A stretch of 34,275 nt of DNA from Rhodocyclaceae bacterium UBA2271 (GCA_002347405.1 DDXB01000012.1:27059-61333), one strand, 5' to 3'. Counted from the stretch's first letter, positions 8,217 through 16,645 are shown. Notes: a model not told the origin generated them from the letters alone. A program made the numbers and translations.

Positions 8217-9548
8217 ATGAACATCACGCCGCTCATTTCACCATTTGCCCAGCGCCGACTTTCATTGCTCGAGCACATGCAAGCCGGTGTGGCGGTCATC
8301 CCCACCGCGCCGGAGCATTTGCGCAACCGCGACACCAGTTTCCCCTATCGCGCCGACAGCTATTTTCATTACCTGACCGGCTTCCCCGAACCCGAGGCCG
8401 TTTTGGTGCTGGTTGCCGGCAACCAGCCACAATCGATCCTGTTCTGCCGCGACAAGGATGTCGACAAGGAAATCTGGGATGGTTTCCGCTATGGGCCGGA
8501 CGCGGCGCGCGAAACCTTCGGCTGCGACGCGGCATTTTCCATCAAGGAATTCGACAGCAAGCTGGCGGAACTGCTGGCCGACCAACCCGCACTCTGGTTC
8601 TCGCTTGGCCAGGACGCCGGCTGGGATGCGCGGATTGCCGCCGCACTGAACGCCGTACGCGCCCAGACGCGCGCCGGCAAGAGCGCCCCGTCCGTCATTC
8701 ATGACGTGCGCACCCGGCTTGACGAGATGCGCCTCGTCAAGGACGAATATGAAATCACCCTGATGCAAAAGGCCGCCACCATCGCCTGCACCGCGCATCG
8801 GCGCGCCATGCGGTTTACCACAGCCGGAAAATTCGAATACGAAGTCGAAGCCGAGTTCCTGCATGAGTTCCGGCGCCACGGCAGCCAGTACCCGGCGTAT
8901 TCGCCGATTGTCGCCGGCGGCGCCAATGCCTGCATCCTGCATTATGTGGAAAACAACCAGCCCTTGCGGGCGGGTGAATTACTGTTGATCGATGCCGGCT
9001 GCGAAGTCGACGGCTATGCCAGCGACATCACGCGCACGTTTCCCGTGGGCGGCCGGTTTTCCGGCCCGCAGGCCGATGTTTATCAGCTGGTGCTGGTCGC
9101 GCAAGCAGCCGCCATTGCCGCCATCCGCCCCGGCGCGACCTTTCTCGATCCGCACACCGCCGCAGTGCAAGTGCTCGCCCAGGGCATGCTCGACCTGAAG
9201 CTGCTCGAGGGCAGCCTTGACGGCGTGATCGAAAGCGAAGCCTACAAGCGTTTCTTCATGCACCGCACCGGTCACTGGCTGGGCATGGACGTGCACGACG
9301 CCGGCACCTACCGTTCCGGCCCGGGTGACCATGAGTGGCGCGTGCTGGCGCCCGGCATGATGCTGACGGTCGAACCGGGTTGCTACATCCGCCCCGCCGC
9401 CGATGTGCCCGAGGCTTTCTGGAACATCGGTGTGCGCATCGAGGACGATGCGCTGGTGACCCAAAGCAGCTGCGAAATCATCACCGCCGCCGCGCCGAAG
9501 ACCATCGCCGACATCGAGGCATTGATGCGCGATGCCATGCATGCCTGA
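8217..9548 (+). CDS. pepP: Xaa-Pro aminopeptidase PepP
   Basis: Manganese metallopeptidase that removes the N-terminal residue before proline. The N-terminal aminopeptidase-P domain (residues 1 to about 170) is followed by the pitta-bread catalytic domain. The five metal ligands are visible: D259 (LLLIDAGCE), D270 (YASDITRTF), H353 (HRTGHWLGMDVH), E386 (TVEPGCY) and E409 (VRIEDDA). Length of 443 residues matches the family. An AGGA sequence sits about 9 bases before the ATG. The stop overlaps the probable ubiH start. This pepP-ubiH order is common in betaproteobacteria and gammaproteobacteria. Confidence 0.94.
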   Translation: MNITPLISPFAQRRLSLLEHMQAGVAVIPTAPEHLRNRDTSFPYRADSYFHYLTGFPEPEAVLVLVAGNQPQSILFCRDKDVDKEIWDGFRYGPDAARETFGCDAAFSIKEFDSKLAELLADQPALWFSLGQDAGWDARIAAALNAVRAQTRAGKSAPSVIHDVRTRLDEMRLVKDEYEITLMQKAATIACTAHRRAMRFTTAGKFEYEVEAEFLHEFRRHGSQYPAYSPIVAGGANACILHYVENNQPLRAGELLLIDAGCEVDGYASDITRTFPVGGRFSGPQADVYQLVLVAQAAAIAAIRPGATFLDPHTAAVQVLAQGMLDLKLLEGSLDGVIESEAYKRFFMHRTGHWLGMDVHDAGTYRSGPGDHEWRVLAPGMMLTVEPGCYIRPAADVPEAFWNIGVRIEDDALVTQSSCEIITAAAPKTIADIEALMRDAMHA

Positions 9549-10740
9549 TGCGAGCGCAGCGAGCCTGAACAGCCGCCCCCTTCCCCGGGAAGGGAGACGG
9601 GGAGATGGGGGTCGGGAAATCGGCAACACCGACGATGGCAACCGCAAGGTTGCCATCGTCGGTGGCGGACCTGCGGGAATGGCCTTGGCCCTGGCGCTGC
9701 ACCAACAGGGCATCGCCAGCGAAATATTCGACGCCCGCGCGCGCGGCGCGGTGACTCAAGACAAACGAATTCTGGCGCTCTCCTACGGCACGCGCCAGAT
9801 ACTGGAAAGCCTCGGCGTCTGGCACGACACCCCGGCCACTCCTATCGCCGCCATCCACATCTCGCAGCGTGGGCGACTGGGCCGCACCAAGTTGACGGCG
9901 CACGATGAAGGCGTACCGGCGCTGGGCTACGTGCTCAACGCCGGCGACCTGGCGGCCGCGCTGGACCAAGCGGTCACCACGGCAGGCATCCCCTTTCACG
10001 AAAAACACAAAGTCGGCGCCGGCGAGACGGCGCACTACGCGCTCACCGCCTGGGCCGAGGGCGCCGTCGCCGATGACGCCGCCATCGTCCGCGACTACGC
10101 TCAGCGCGCCGTGCTGTGTACGGCCACCACGCGCGAACCGCACCACCACACCGCCTGGGAGCGCTTTACGCCGGACGGGCCGCTGGCGCTGTTGCCTTAT
10201 GGCAAAGACGAAGGTAATCGATATGCCGTCGTCTTTACCTGCAGCACCGCCGATGCCACACAATTTGCCGCGCTCGACGCTGCCGGGTTCATGGCGCGGC
10301 TGCAAAACCAGTTTGGCTCGCGCCTCACGTTTGCCACGGTCGGCCCGCGGGTGAGCTACTCGCTCGGCCTGCGCTACCGCGCGCAGGTCGTTGCCGACCG
10401 CCAGGTCTGGATCGGCAACGCCGCCCAGACCCTGCACCCGGTCGCGGGCCAAGGCTTCAACCTGGCCCTGCGCGACATCCGCGACCTCGCTCATGCGCTC
10501 GCTGATCCAGCGGCTGCCGGCGATCCGGGCAACGCCGCGACACTGGCCAATTACGCCGCCTGCCGCCGCCTCGATCGCCATGCAACGATCCGCTTCACCG
10601 ACGGCCTGACCCGCCTCTTTTCCAACGACATCCCGCCGCTCGCCCATGCCCGCGGTGCGGCTCTGTTGGCGCTCGACCTGCTGCCGCCGCTACGCTCCTT
10701 CGTCGCCCGCCGCATGATGTTCGGCGCGCGCGCCTGGTAA
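9541..10740 (+). CDS. ubiH: FAD-dependent 2-octaprenyl-6-methoxyphenol hydroxylase family (UbiH-like)
   Basis: Aromatic-ring hydroxylase of ubiquinone synthesis. The FAD motif VAIVGGGPAGMALALALHQQ begins at residue 37. WERFTPDGPLALLPYG and the second FAD motif WIGNAAQTLHPVAGQGFNLA (a UbiH/F/I hallmark) are present. Residues 1-35 are not family sequence: they are translated from a GC-rich repeat (9549-9618) and from the left arm of a perfect fold-back (9627-9664). No ATG, GTG or TTG lies between that leader and VAIVGGG, so translation probably begins at 9541 (or 9532), overlapping pepP. The region between the two FAD motifs looks shorter than usual. The exact hydroxylation position (UbiH, UbiF or UbiI) cannot be decided here. 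Confidence 0.85.
   Translation: MPDASAASLNSRPLPREGRRGDGGREIGNTDDGNRKVAIVGGGPAGMALALALHQQGIASEIFDARARGAVTQDKRILALSYGTRQILESLGVWHDTPATPIAAIHISQRGRLGRTKLTAHDEGVPALGYVLNAGDLAAALDQAVTTAGIPFHEKHKVGAGETAHYALTAWAEGAVADDAAIVRDYAQRAVLCTATTREPHHHTAWERFTPDGPLALLPYGKDEGNRYAVVFTCSTADATQFAALDAAGFMARLQNQFGSRLTFATVGPRVSYSLGLRYRAQVVADRQVWIGNAAQTLHPVAGQGFNLALRDIRDLAHALADPAAAGDPGNAATLANYAACRRLDRHATIRFTDGLTRLFSNDIPPLAHARGAALLALDLLPPLRSFVARRMMFGARAW
9549..9618 (-). repeat. Palindromic repeat at the pepP/ubiH junction
   Basis: GAGCGCAGCGAG is followed by CCCTTCCCCGGGAAGGG and a G-rich tail. The same order of parts (GAGCGCAGCGAA, then CCCCCGCGAGGGGG, then GGTCGGGAGGGGG) occurs at 18067-18120. It is therefore the left part of the element in reverse orientation. 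It begins at the pepP stop codon and is read as the start of ubiH. Confidence 0.65.
9627..9664. repeat. Perfect 17-bp fold-back with GCAA loop in ubiH
   Basis: Bases 9627-9643 are the exact reverse complement of 9648-9664, separated by GCAA. The right arm encodes the authentic FAD-motif residues VAIVGG. The left arm is therefore an inverted copy of gene sequence. Confidence 0.9.
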
Positions 10741-11897
10741 TGGACGGCGCAGTGAACCAGGCTGGGGAAACGCATTGGATCGTGCGCTTCCATCACCGCA
10801 TGCGCACGGTTTATTTCGCATCAGGATTTGTCGGCTTCGCATTGCAAATGCAGGCAGGGAACCATAGCGAGGTCGTCTGGGCTTTGCTGCCCCTGCAGTT
10901 TTTGATCTATCCGCATCTCCTGTTCTGGTGGGCGCGCCGCTCAGCCAAGCCGCTGCAAGCAGAGTTCAACAACCTGGTGCTGGATGCCTTGCTGATGGGC
11001 GTTTGGGTTGCCTTGCTCGGTTTTCCAATATGGATTGTTTTTGCCATGTACATCGGCACCACGCTCAGCAATACTGTCACCCGTGGCTGGCACGGCAGTC
11101 TGCTGGGCAGCGGCGCATTCTTGATGGGAGCACTGGTGACGGCTCTATTCACCGGGGTTGCCCTGCCGCCGGCCGAGACCGTCGGACCCACCGTATTGAT
11201 CAGCATCGCATCAGTATTGATTTACGTGCTGCTGATCGCCAACACCGGCTATGTCCGCTACAAACTGCTGCGCGAAGCGCGCCAGCAACTGAAAATCGGT
11301 GAAATGGCACTGATCAAGGCCAACGAGGCCTTACGCCAGCAACTGGCAGAAGTCGACCAATTGCACCGGCAACTCAGCGAGCAGGCCAATCGCGATTCGC
11401 TGACCGGGCTCTACAACCGCCGCTATCTCGACAGCACGCTGGAGCGTGAACTGGCCCGCTGCAAGCGCGAGGGGCGTCCGCTCAGTCTGCTGATGATCGA
11501 TATCGACCATTTCAAAAAGATCAATGACACCTACGGCCACATCGGTGGCGACGAAGTGCTGAAAGAGATCGGCAAGTTATTGTCTTCGAATAGCCGCGCC
11601 GAAGACGTACCCTGCCGCTATGGTGGCGAGGAATTCACCCTGCTGTTGCCGAACATGCCGCTCGATGTCGCCAGGGCGCGCGCCGAGCACCTGCGCTCAA
11701 CGTATGCCGCCATGGCCGTGCCGTTCGGCGAGTTCGCCATTCGCTCGACACTCTCCATCGGCATTGCCGTCTACCCGGAGCATGGCAAGTTGGCTGATGA
11801 ACTCACGCAACGGGCCGATCACGCGCTCTATCGCGCCAAGGCGGAGGGCCGCAACCAGGTTGTCGTCTTCGACCGGGCGACTGCTGCCGGTATTTGA
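10740..11897 (+). CDS. MASE2-GGDEF diguanylate cyclase
   Basis: Makes c-di-GMP from two GTP at the inner membrane. The N-terminal half holds several membrane helices (residues about 25-60, 80-110, 118-142, 150-168) resembling the MASE2 sensor of DgcC/AdrA-type cyclases. A coiled coil (about 180-215) leads into the GGDEF domain with DSLTGLYNRRYL, IDIDHFKKINDTYGH and the active-site GGEEF at 295-299. An inhibitory-site RxxD (RAED, 286-289) sits five residues before it, so product inhibition is expected. Its ATG overlaps the ubiH stop (TAATG), indicating coupled translation. Confidence 0.92.
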   Translation: MDGAVNQAGETHWIVRFHHRMRTVYFASGFVGFALQMQAGNHSEVVWALLPLQFLIYPHLLFWWARRSAKPLQAEFNNLVLDALLMGVWVALLGFPIWIVFAMYIGTTLSNTVTRGWHGSLLGSGAFLMGALVTALFTGVALPPAETVGPTVLISIASVLIYVLLIANTGYVRYKLLREARQQLKIGEMALIKANEALRQQLAEVDQLHRQLSEQANRDSLTGLYNRRYLDSTLERELARCKREGRPLSLLMIDIDHFKKINDTYGHIGGDEVLKEIGKLLSSNSRAEDVPCRYGGEEFTLLLPNMPLDVARARAEHLRSTYAAMAVPFGEFAIRSTLSIGIAVYPEHGKLADELTQRADHALYRAKAEGRNQVVVFDRATAAGI

Positions 11898-11914
11898 GCA
11901 CTGCAGTCCCGCGC

Positions 11915-11943
11915 TGCACATTTTCAGGCGACAGTAGTAAAAT
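11915..11943 (+). promoter_or_regulatory. Candidate dusB-fis promoter
   Basis: TGCACA (11915-11920), 17 bases, TAAAAT (11938-11943), followed by a C-rich stretch TCCCGCCCTCCCCCG. A GC-rich discriminator after the -10 box is the usual mark of promoters under stringent or growth-rate control, as for fis in enterobacteria. This is a match by eye only. Confidence 0.4.
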
Positions 11944-11982
11944 TCCCGCCCTCCCCCGTCCGGCCACTCTTCCCTAACCGCA

Positions 11983-12981
11983 ATGGACTATCTCGGCTTC
12001 ACGCTGCGCAATAATTTGTTCGTCGCACCGATGGCCGGGGTGACGGATCGACCGTTTCGCCAGTTGTGCAAAAAGCTCGGCGCCGGCCTGGCAGTTTCTG
12101 AAATGGTCACCTCCAATTCGCTGCTCTACGGCAGCGCCAAGACCAAGCGCCGCGCCGACCATACCGGCGAGGTCGATCCGATCGTCGTGCAGATCGCCGG
12201 CGCCGACCCGGCACTGCTGGCACAGGCCGCACGCTACAACGTCGAGCGCGGCGCGCAGATCGTCGACATCAACATGGGTTGCCCGGCCAAGAAGATCTGT
12301 AATGTCATGGCCGGTTCGGCACTGATGCAGAACGAACCGCTGGTGGCGCGGATTCTCGCTGCCGTGGTGGCTGCCGTGCCGGCAACCCCGGTGACCCTGA
12401 AGTTCCGCACCGGCTGGAACAACGCCAACAAGAACGCGCCGAACATCGCGCGCATTGCCGAAGATTGTGGCGTGCGCGCCATCGCCATCCACGGCCGCAC
12501 CCGCGCCGACCAGTATCAGGGCGCGGCCGAATACGACACCATTGCGCTGGTGAAGTCGCAAGTGAAGATTCCGGTCATCGCCAATGGCGACATCACCTGC
12601 CCGCAGAAAGCCCGGGAAGTCCTCGACTACACCTGCGCCGATGGCGTCATGATCGGCCGCGCGGCACAGGGCCGCCCCTGGCTGTTCCGCGAGATCGAGC
12701 ATTTCCTCGCCACCGGCGCCGTCCTGCCAGCGCCGACTTTCGTCGAGATCCACACCATCCTGCGCGCCCATCTCGCCGACCTGTATGACTTCTATGGCGA
12801 GGACACCGGGGTCAGGATCGCCCGCAAGCACATCAGTTGGTACACCAAGGGCATCGCTGGCGCGGCACACTTCCGCCATGCAATGAACCAGCTGGACACC
12901 GTCGCTGCACAACTGGATGCCGCGGATGAATTCTTTCTTGGCGCCGCCAATGACCAGCTAACGTATATGGATGCCGCATGA
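11983..12981 (+). CDS. dusB: tRNA-dihydrouridine synthase B
   Basis: FMN enzyme reducing a D-loop uridine of tRNA to dihydrouridine. FVAPMAGVTDRPFR at residues 13-26 and the catalytic C100 in INMGCPAKKICN fit DusB. So do AIHGRTRADQYQG and IPVIANGDI, which hold the FMN-site residues. The 332-residue length fits the family. It overlaps fis by four bases (ATGA), the classic dusB-fis operon. An exact copy of the recurring 16-base motif lies at 12726-12741, encoding LPAPTF near the C-terminal domain. Confidence 0.95.
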   Translation: MDYLGFTLRNNLFVAPMAGVTDRPFRQLCKKLGAGLAVSEMVTSNSLLYGSAKTKRRADHTGEVDPIVVQIAGADPALLAQAARYNVERGAQIVDINMGCPAKKICNVMAGSALMQNEPLVARILAAVVAAVPATPVTLKFRTGWNNANKNAPNIARIAEDCGVRAIAIHGRTRADQYQGAAEYDTIALVKSQVKIPVIANGDITCPQKAREVLDYTCADGVMIGRAAQGRPWLFREIEHFLATGAVLPAPTFVEIHTILRAHLADLYDFYGEDTGVRIARKHISWYTKGIAGAAHFRHAMNQLDTVAAQLDAADEFFLGAANDQLTYMDAA

Positions 12982-13217
12982 GCAATGAACTAGCCGATTG
13001 CATTCGCCGCAATCTCAACCGTTATTTCCGCGACCTGGATGGCGAATCGCCGCACGCCATCTACGACATGGTGATCGCCAGCGTCGAACCGCCCATGCTT
13101 GAGGTCGTCATGAAGCAGGCCAAGGGCAACCAGACTGTCGCCGCCGAAATGCTCGGCATCAGTCGCAGTACCCTGCGGCGCAAACTCGCCCAATACAACT
13201 TGGACAACCCCTCCTGA
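12978..13217 (+). CDS. fis: DNA-binding protein Fis
   Basis: Small nucleoid-associated regulator that bends DNA and activates rRNA and other growth promoters. The C-terminal helix-turn-helix NQTVAAEMLGISRSTLRRKL (about residues 51-70) is intact. At 79 residues it is shorter than E. coli Fis (98), as is usual in betaproteobacteria, which lack part of the N-terminal arm. It is co-transcribed with dusB and ends 12 bp before purH. Confidence 0.95.
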   Translation: MSNELADCIRRNLNRYFRDLDGESPHAIYDMVIASVEPPMLEVVMKQAKGNQTVAAEMLGISRSTLRRKLAQYNLDNPS

Positions 13218-13229
13218 ACAGGTGAAGAC

Positions 13230-14813
13230 ATGAACGTAACCCAGGCTCTTATCAGCGTTTCCGACAAACACGGCGCCGTCGACTTCGCGCGCGAACTCGC
13301 CGCGCTCGGCATCAAGCTGCTGTCAACTGGCGGCACCGCCAAGCTGTTGCGCGATGCCGGCCTCGATGTCACCGACGTTTCCGACTACACCGGCTTCCCG
13401 GAAATGCTCGACGGTCGCGTCAAGACCCTGCATCCCAAGGTGCATGGCGGCATCCTCGGCATCCGCGGCAACGCCGAACATGCCGCGACCATGGAAAAGC
13501 ACGGCATCCCCGCCATCGACCTGGTCGTGGTGAACCTCTATCCCTTCCAGCAGGCGATTGCGAAAAAGGATTGCACGCTGACCGACGCCATCGAGAACAT
13601 CGACATCGGCGGCCCGACCATGGTGCGTGCTGCGGCGAAAAACCACGGTAACGAGCAGGGCGGCTGCGCCGTCGTGACCGAGCCGGCCGACTACGCCAGC
13701 ATCGTCGATGAGCTGAAGGCGAACCAGGGAAAAATCTCCTACGCCACGCGCTTTGCGCTGGCCAAGAAAGCCTTTGTGCACACCGCGCGCTACGATGGCG
13801 CCATCGCCAACTGGCTCACCAGCCTCGACGCCGACAATAAGCCAACCACCTTCCCCGCGCGTTTGCAACTGGCCTTCGACAAGGCCGATACCATGCGCTA
13901 TGGTGAGAATCCGCACCAGCAGGCCGCGTTCTATCGCGAACCCGTTACCGTGCCGGGCAGCATCGCCAGCTACCAGCAATTGCAGGGCAAGGAGCTTTCC
14001 TACAACAACATCGGCGATGCCGATGCGGCCTGGGAAGCGGTCAAGGCCTTCGGTACGGCTGACGCGGCGGCAACCTGCGTCATCGTCAAGCACGCCAACC
14101 CCTGCGGCGTGGCGCTCGCCGCCACCGCCGAGGAAGCCTACCGGCGCGCCTTCTCGACCGACCCGACCTCGGCCTTTGGCGGCATCATCGCCTTCAACTG
14201 TGCGATCGACAAAGCCACTGCCGAAGCGGTTTCCAGCCAGTTCGCCGAAGTCATCATCGCACCTGAAATCACCACCGAGGCGCGCCAGGTCTTCGGTGCC
14301 AAGCAGAACCTGCGCGTGCTGGTGGTCCCCATGGGCAGCAATACCGGCGCCTTCGACTTCAAGCGCGTCGGCGGTGGCCTGCTGGTGCAGACCGCCGACG
14401 AAGGGCGCATCGTCCAGAGCGATGTCAAGATCGTCACCAAGCGCATGCCGACCGAACAGGAGATGCGCGACATGCTGTTCGCCTGGCGCGTCGCCAAATA
14501 CGTCAAGTCCAACGCCATCGTCTATTGCCGCGACGGCATGACGGTCGGCGTCGGCGCCGGCCAGATGAGCCGCGTCGACTCGGCGCGCATCGCCGCGCTC
14601 AAGGCCGAGAACAACAAGATGACGGTCAAGGGCTCGGTGGTCGCCTCGGATGCCTTCTTCCCGTTCCGCGACGGCCTCGACGTGCTGGCCCAGGCCGGCG
14701 CCACGGCGGTGATCCAGCCGGGCGGCTCGGTGCGCGACGCCGAAGTGATCGCTGCCGCCGACGAGCACAACATCGCCATGGCCTTCACCGGCTTCCGTCA
14801 TTTCAGACATTGA
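13230..14813 (+). CDS. purH: Bifunctional AICAR formyltransferase / IMP cyclohydrolase PurH
   Basis: Catalyses the last two steps of purine synthesis. The N-terminal MGS-like cyclohydrolase domain (STGGTAKLLRDAG; HPKVHGGILG; LVVVNLYPF) spans roughly residues 1-190. The transformylase domain follows with MRYGENPHQQAAFYR, catalytic KHANPCGVAL, SAFGGIIAFN and the C-terminal AFTGFRHFRH. Length 527 is normal. GGTGAAG lies a few bases before the ATG. It follows fis closely and may share its promoter. No riboswitch-like leader is seen. Confidence 0.97.
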   Translation: MNVTQALISVSDKHGAVDFARELAALGIKLLSTGGTAKLLRDAGLDVTDVSDYTGFPEMLDGRVKTLHPKVHGGILGIRGNAEHAATMEKHGIPAIDLVVVNLYPFQQAIAKKDCTLTDAIENIDIGGPTMVRAAAKNHGNEQGGCAVVTEPADYASIVDELKANQGKISYATRFALAKKAFVHTARYDGAIANWLTSLDADNKPTTFPARLQLAFDKADTMRYGENPHQQAAFYREPVTVPGSIASYQQLQGKELSYNNIGDADAAWEAVKAFGTADAAATCVIVKHANPCGVALAATAEEAYRRAFSTDPTSAFGGIIAFNCAIDKATAEAVSSQFAEVIIAPEITTEARQVFGAKQNLRVLVVPMGSNTGAFDFKRVGGGLLVQTADEGRIVQSDVKIVTKRMPTEQEMRDMLFAWRVAKYVKSNAIVYCRDGMTVGVGAGQMSRVDSARIAALKAENNKMTVKGSVVASDAFFPFRDGLDVLAQAGATAVIQPGGSVRDAEVIAAADEHNIAMAFTGFRHFRH

Positions 14814-14819
14814 TGCAAC

Positions 14820-14902
14820 AACCACGGCAAAACGGTACATGCGGCGACTTTTCATTCAGCCAATTCGCCGTGTCGCCGTGTTCGCCGTGGTGAGGTATTT
14901 TT
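14820..14902 (+). repeat. Compact CCGTG-type inverted repeat in the purH-purD spacer
   Basis: The right arm, 14863-14902, is a triplicated CGCCGTG stretch ending GGTGAGGTATTTTTC. The left arm, 14821-14847 (ACCACGGCAAAACGG...), is a degenerate reverse complement. The pattern matches the larger inverted repeat at 33967-34128. The Shine-Dalgarno of purD (TGAGGT) lies inside the right arm. Confidence 0.55.
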
Positions 14903-14903
14903 C

Positions 14904-16175
14904 ATGAAGTTATTGGTCATCGGCTCCGGGGGCCGCGAACATGCCCTGGCCTGGCGGCTGGCGCAGTCGGAGAAGGTCCAGAAGGTCTTTGTCGCTCCCG
15001 GCAATGCCGGCACGGCACGCGAGGACGGCCTGGAAAACCTGCCCATCACGGCCATCCCGGAACTCATCGCCTTCGCGCGCGACAACGGCATCCACGCCAC
15101 GGTGGTCGGGCCGGAGGCGCCGCTCGCCGCTGGCGTGGTCGACGCCTTTCACCTTGCCGGCCTGCGCATCTTCGGCCCCACGCAAGCTGCCGCGCAACTG
15201 GAAAGTTCGAAGGATTTCGCCAAGCAGTTCATGCACCGCCACGGCATTGCCACGGCAAAGTTCCGCACCTTCACCGACGCGGCCGAAGCACACGCCTATC
15301 TTGATGCCGAAGGCGCGCCGATCGTCATCAAGGCCGATGGCCTGGCCGCCGGCAAGGGCGTGGTGGTTGCCATGGATCTGGTTACCGCGCATCGTGCCAT
15401 TGACGACATGCTCGCCGGCAACAAGCTGGGCGATGCCGGCAGCCGAGTCGTCGTCGAAGAGTTTCTGGACGGCGAAGAGGCCAGCTTCATCGTCATGGCC
15501 GACGGCCATCATGCGCTGGCGCTTGCCACCAGCCAGGACCACAAACGGCTCAAGGACAATGATGAGGGTCCCAATACCGGCGGCATGGGCGCGTACTCAC
15601 CGGCGCCGGTCGTGACGCCCGAGATTCACGCCCGCGTCATGCGCGAGGTGATCATGCCGACCATCCATGGCATGGGGAAAGACGGCATCCTGTTCACCGG
15701 CTTCCTTTACGCCGGCCTGATGATCAAGCCGGACGGCAGTCTGAAGGTGCTCGAATTCAACTGCCGCATGGGCGACCCGGAAACGCAGCCGATCATGCTG
15801 CGACTGAAGAGCGACCTCGTGGCGCTCATCGATGCAGCCATCGACGGCCACCTGGATAAGGCCGAGGCCGACTGGGATCGTCGCGTCGCGCTTGGCGTCG
15901 TGCTGGCCGCGCACAACTACCCCGACACCCCGCGCCAGGGCGATGTCATTCACGGTCTCGGCAAATCAGATGATGACAGCCATGTCTTTCACGCCGGCAC
16001 CACACTCAATAGCAAGGATGAAGTCGTCACCGCCGGCGGCCGCGTGCTGTGCGTCACCACCCTCGGCGACACCGTGCGCTCGGCACAGAAGCGCGCCTAC
16101 GAAATTGCCGACGACATCCGCTTTGATGGCATGCAGTTCCGCCGCGACATCGGGCACCGCGCCATCAAGCGCTGA
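14904..16175 (+). CDS. purD: Phosphoribosylamine-glycine ligase (GARS)
   Basis: ATP-grasp ligase joining glycine to phosphoribosylamine in purine synthesis. MKLLVIGSGGREHALAWRLA is at the N-terminus. GPEAPLAAGVVDAF, SKDFAKQFMHRH, the ATP-grasp strand IVIKADGLAAGKGVVVA, the acidic metal site LEFNCRMGDPETQ and the C-terminal domain all follow in order. Length of 423 residues is normal. The 90-bp gap after purH is a repeat element that supplies the GAGG ribosome-binding sequence. Confidence 0.97.
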   Translation: MKLLVIGSGGREHALAWRLAQSEKVQKVFVAPGNAGTAREDGLENLPITAIPELIAFARDNGIHATVVGPEAPLAAGVVDAFHLAGLRIFGPTQAAAQLESSKDFAKQFMHRHGIATAKFRTFTDAAEAHAYLDAEGAPIVIKADGLAAGKGVVVAMDLVTAHRAIDDMLAGNKLGDAGSRVVVEEFLDGEEASFIVMADGHHALALATSQDHKRLKDNDEGPNTGGMGAYSPAPVVTPEIHARVMREVIMPTIHGMGKDGILFTGFLYAGLMIKPDGSLKVLEFNCRMGDPETQPIMLRLKSDLVALIDAAIDGHLDKAEADWDRRVALGVVLAAHNYPDTPRQGDVIHGLGKSDDDSHVFHAGTTLNSKDEVVTAGGRVLCVTTLGDTVRSAQKRAYEIADDIRFDGMQFRRDIGHRAIKR

Positions 16176-16190
16176 CGATCTGGCGGGACG

Positions 16191-16627
16191 ATGCGCCTAT
16201 GGACCCTGCATCCCAGGTATCTTGACGCGCGCGGCCTCGTTGCGCTCTGGCGTGAAGCCCGGCTGGCCCAAGCCGTGCTGGGCGGCAAGACGCGCGGTTA
16301 CACGCACACCCCCAGCTGACACGCTGTTGCAATGCGCCAGCGGCCATGGCCGCCAGCGCGGCCTATCTGCAGGCCATTCATGCCGAAGCCACGCAGCGGG
16401 CTGATCGCTTCGACCAGTCAAAGATTGTTTGCTGCGACCCCGCCGCACCCATCGTGGCCACGCAAGGACAACTTGAGTACGAGCGGGAGCACCTCAAGGC
16501 AAAACTGCAAGTCCGCGACGCGGCCTGGCAGCCGTGGCAAGACCGGCAGCTCACTCCCTGTTTCACCTGGGGCCAAGACCGGTGGCAGAATGGGAGGTCG
16601 TATCGCACCAGCGTCCCGCAAGCCTAA
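16191..16627 (+). pseudogene. Pyrimidine-dimer DNA glycosylase / endonuclease V family, frameshifted
   Basis: The first frame reads MRLWTLHPRYLDARGLVALW and on to KTRGYTH, then stops at 16317-16319 after 42 codons. The frame shifted by one base continues the family pattern: PQLTR, AYLQAIHAEA, RFDQSKI, GQLEYEREHLKAKLQVRD, to 16627. Only two bases (308-309 of the 16300 block) stand where the usual HH codon pair needs three. One lost C in CAC-CAC-CCC explains the break. The family excises UV-induced pyrimidine dimers. The defect lies next to a run of five C, so a sequencing error is a real alternative. The family call rests on remembered consensus. Confidence 0.7.
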
Positions 16628-16645
16628 CTTAACCGAGGACCGACC

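Noticed and set aside
11974..12912. A 312-codon minus-strand frame opposite dusB
   Set aside because: It is a shadow of dusB with a low-information composition.
13200..13230. Purine riboswitch before purH
   Set aside because: Only 12 bases separate fis from purH, leaving no room for an aptamer, and no conserved core is seen.
13323..14855. A 510-codon open frame on the minus strand opposite purH
   Set aside because: It is the mirror of a highly conserved purine gene in GC-rich DNA. It has no ribosome-binding sequence and a composition (many Asp-Gly-Val-His runs) typical of antisense frames.
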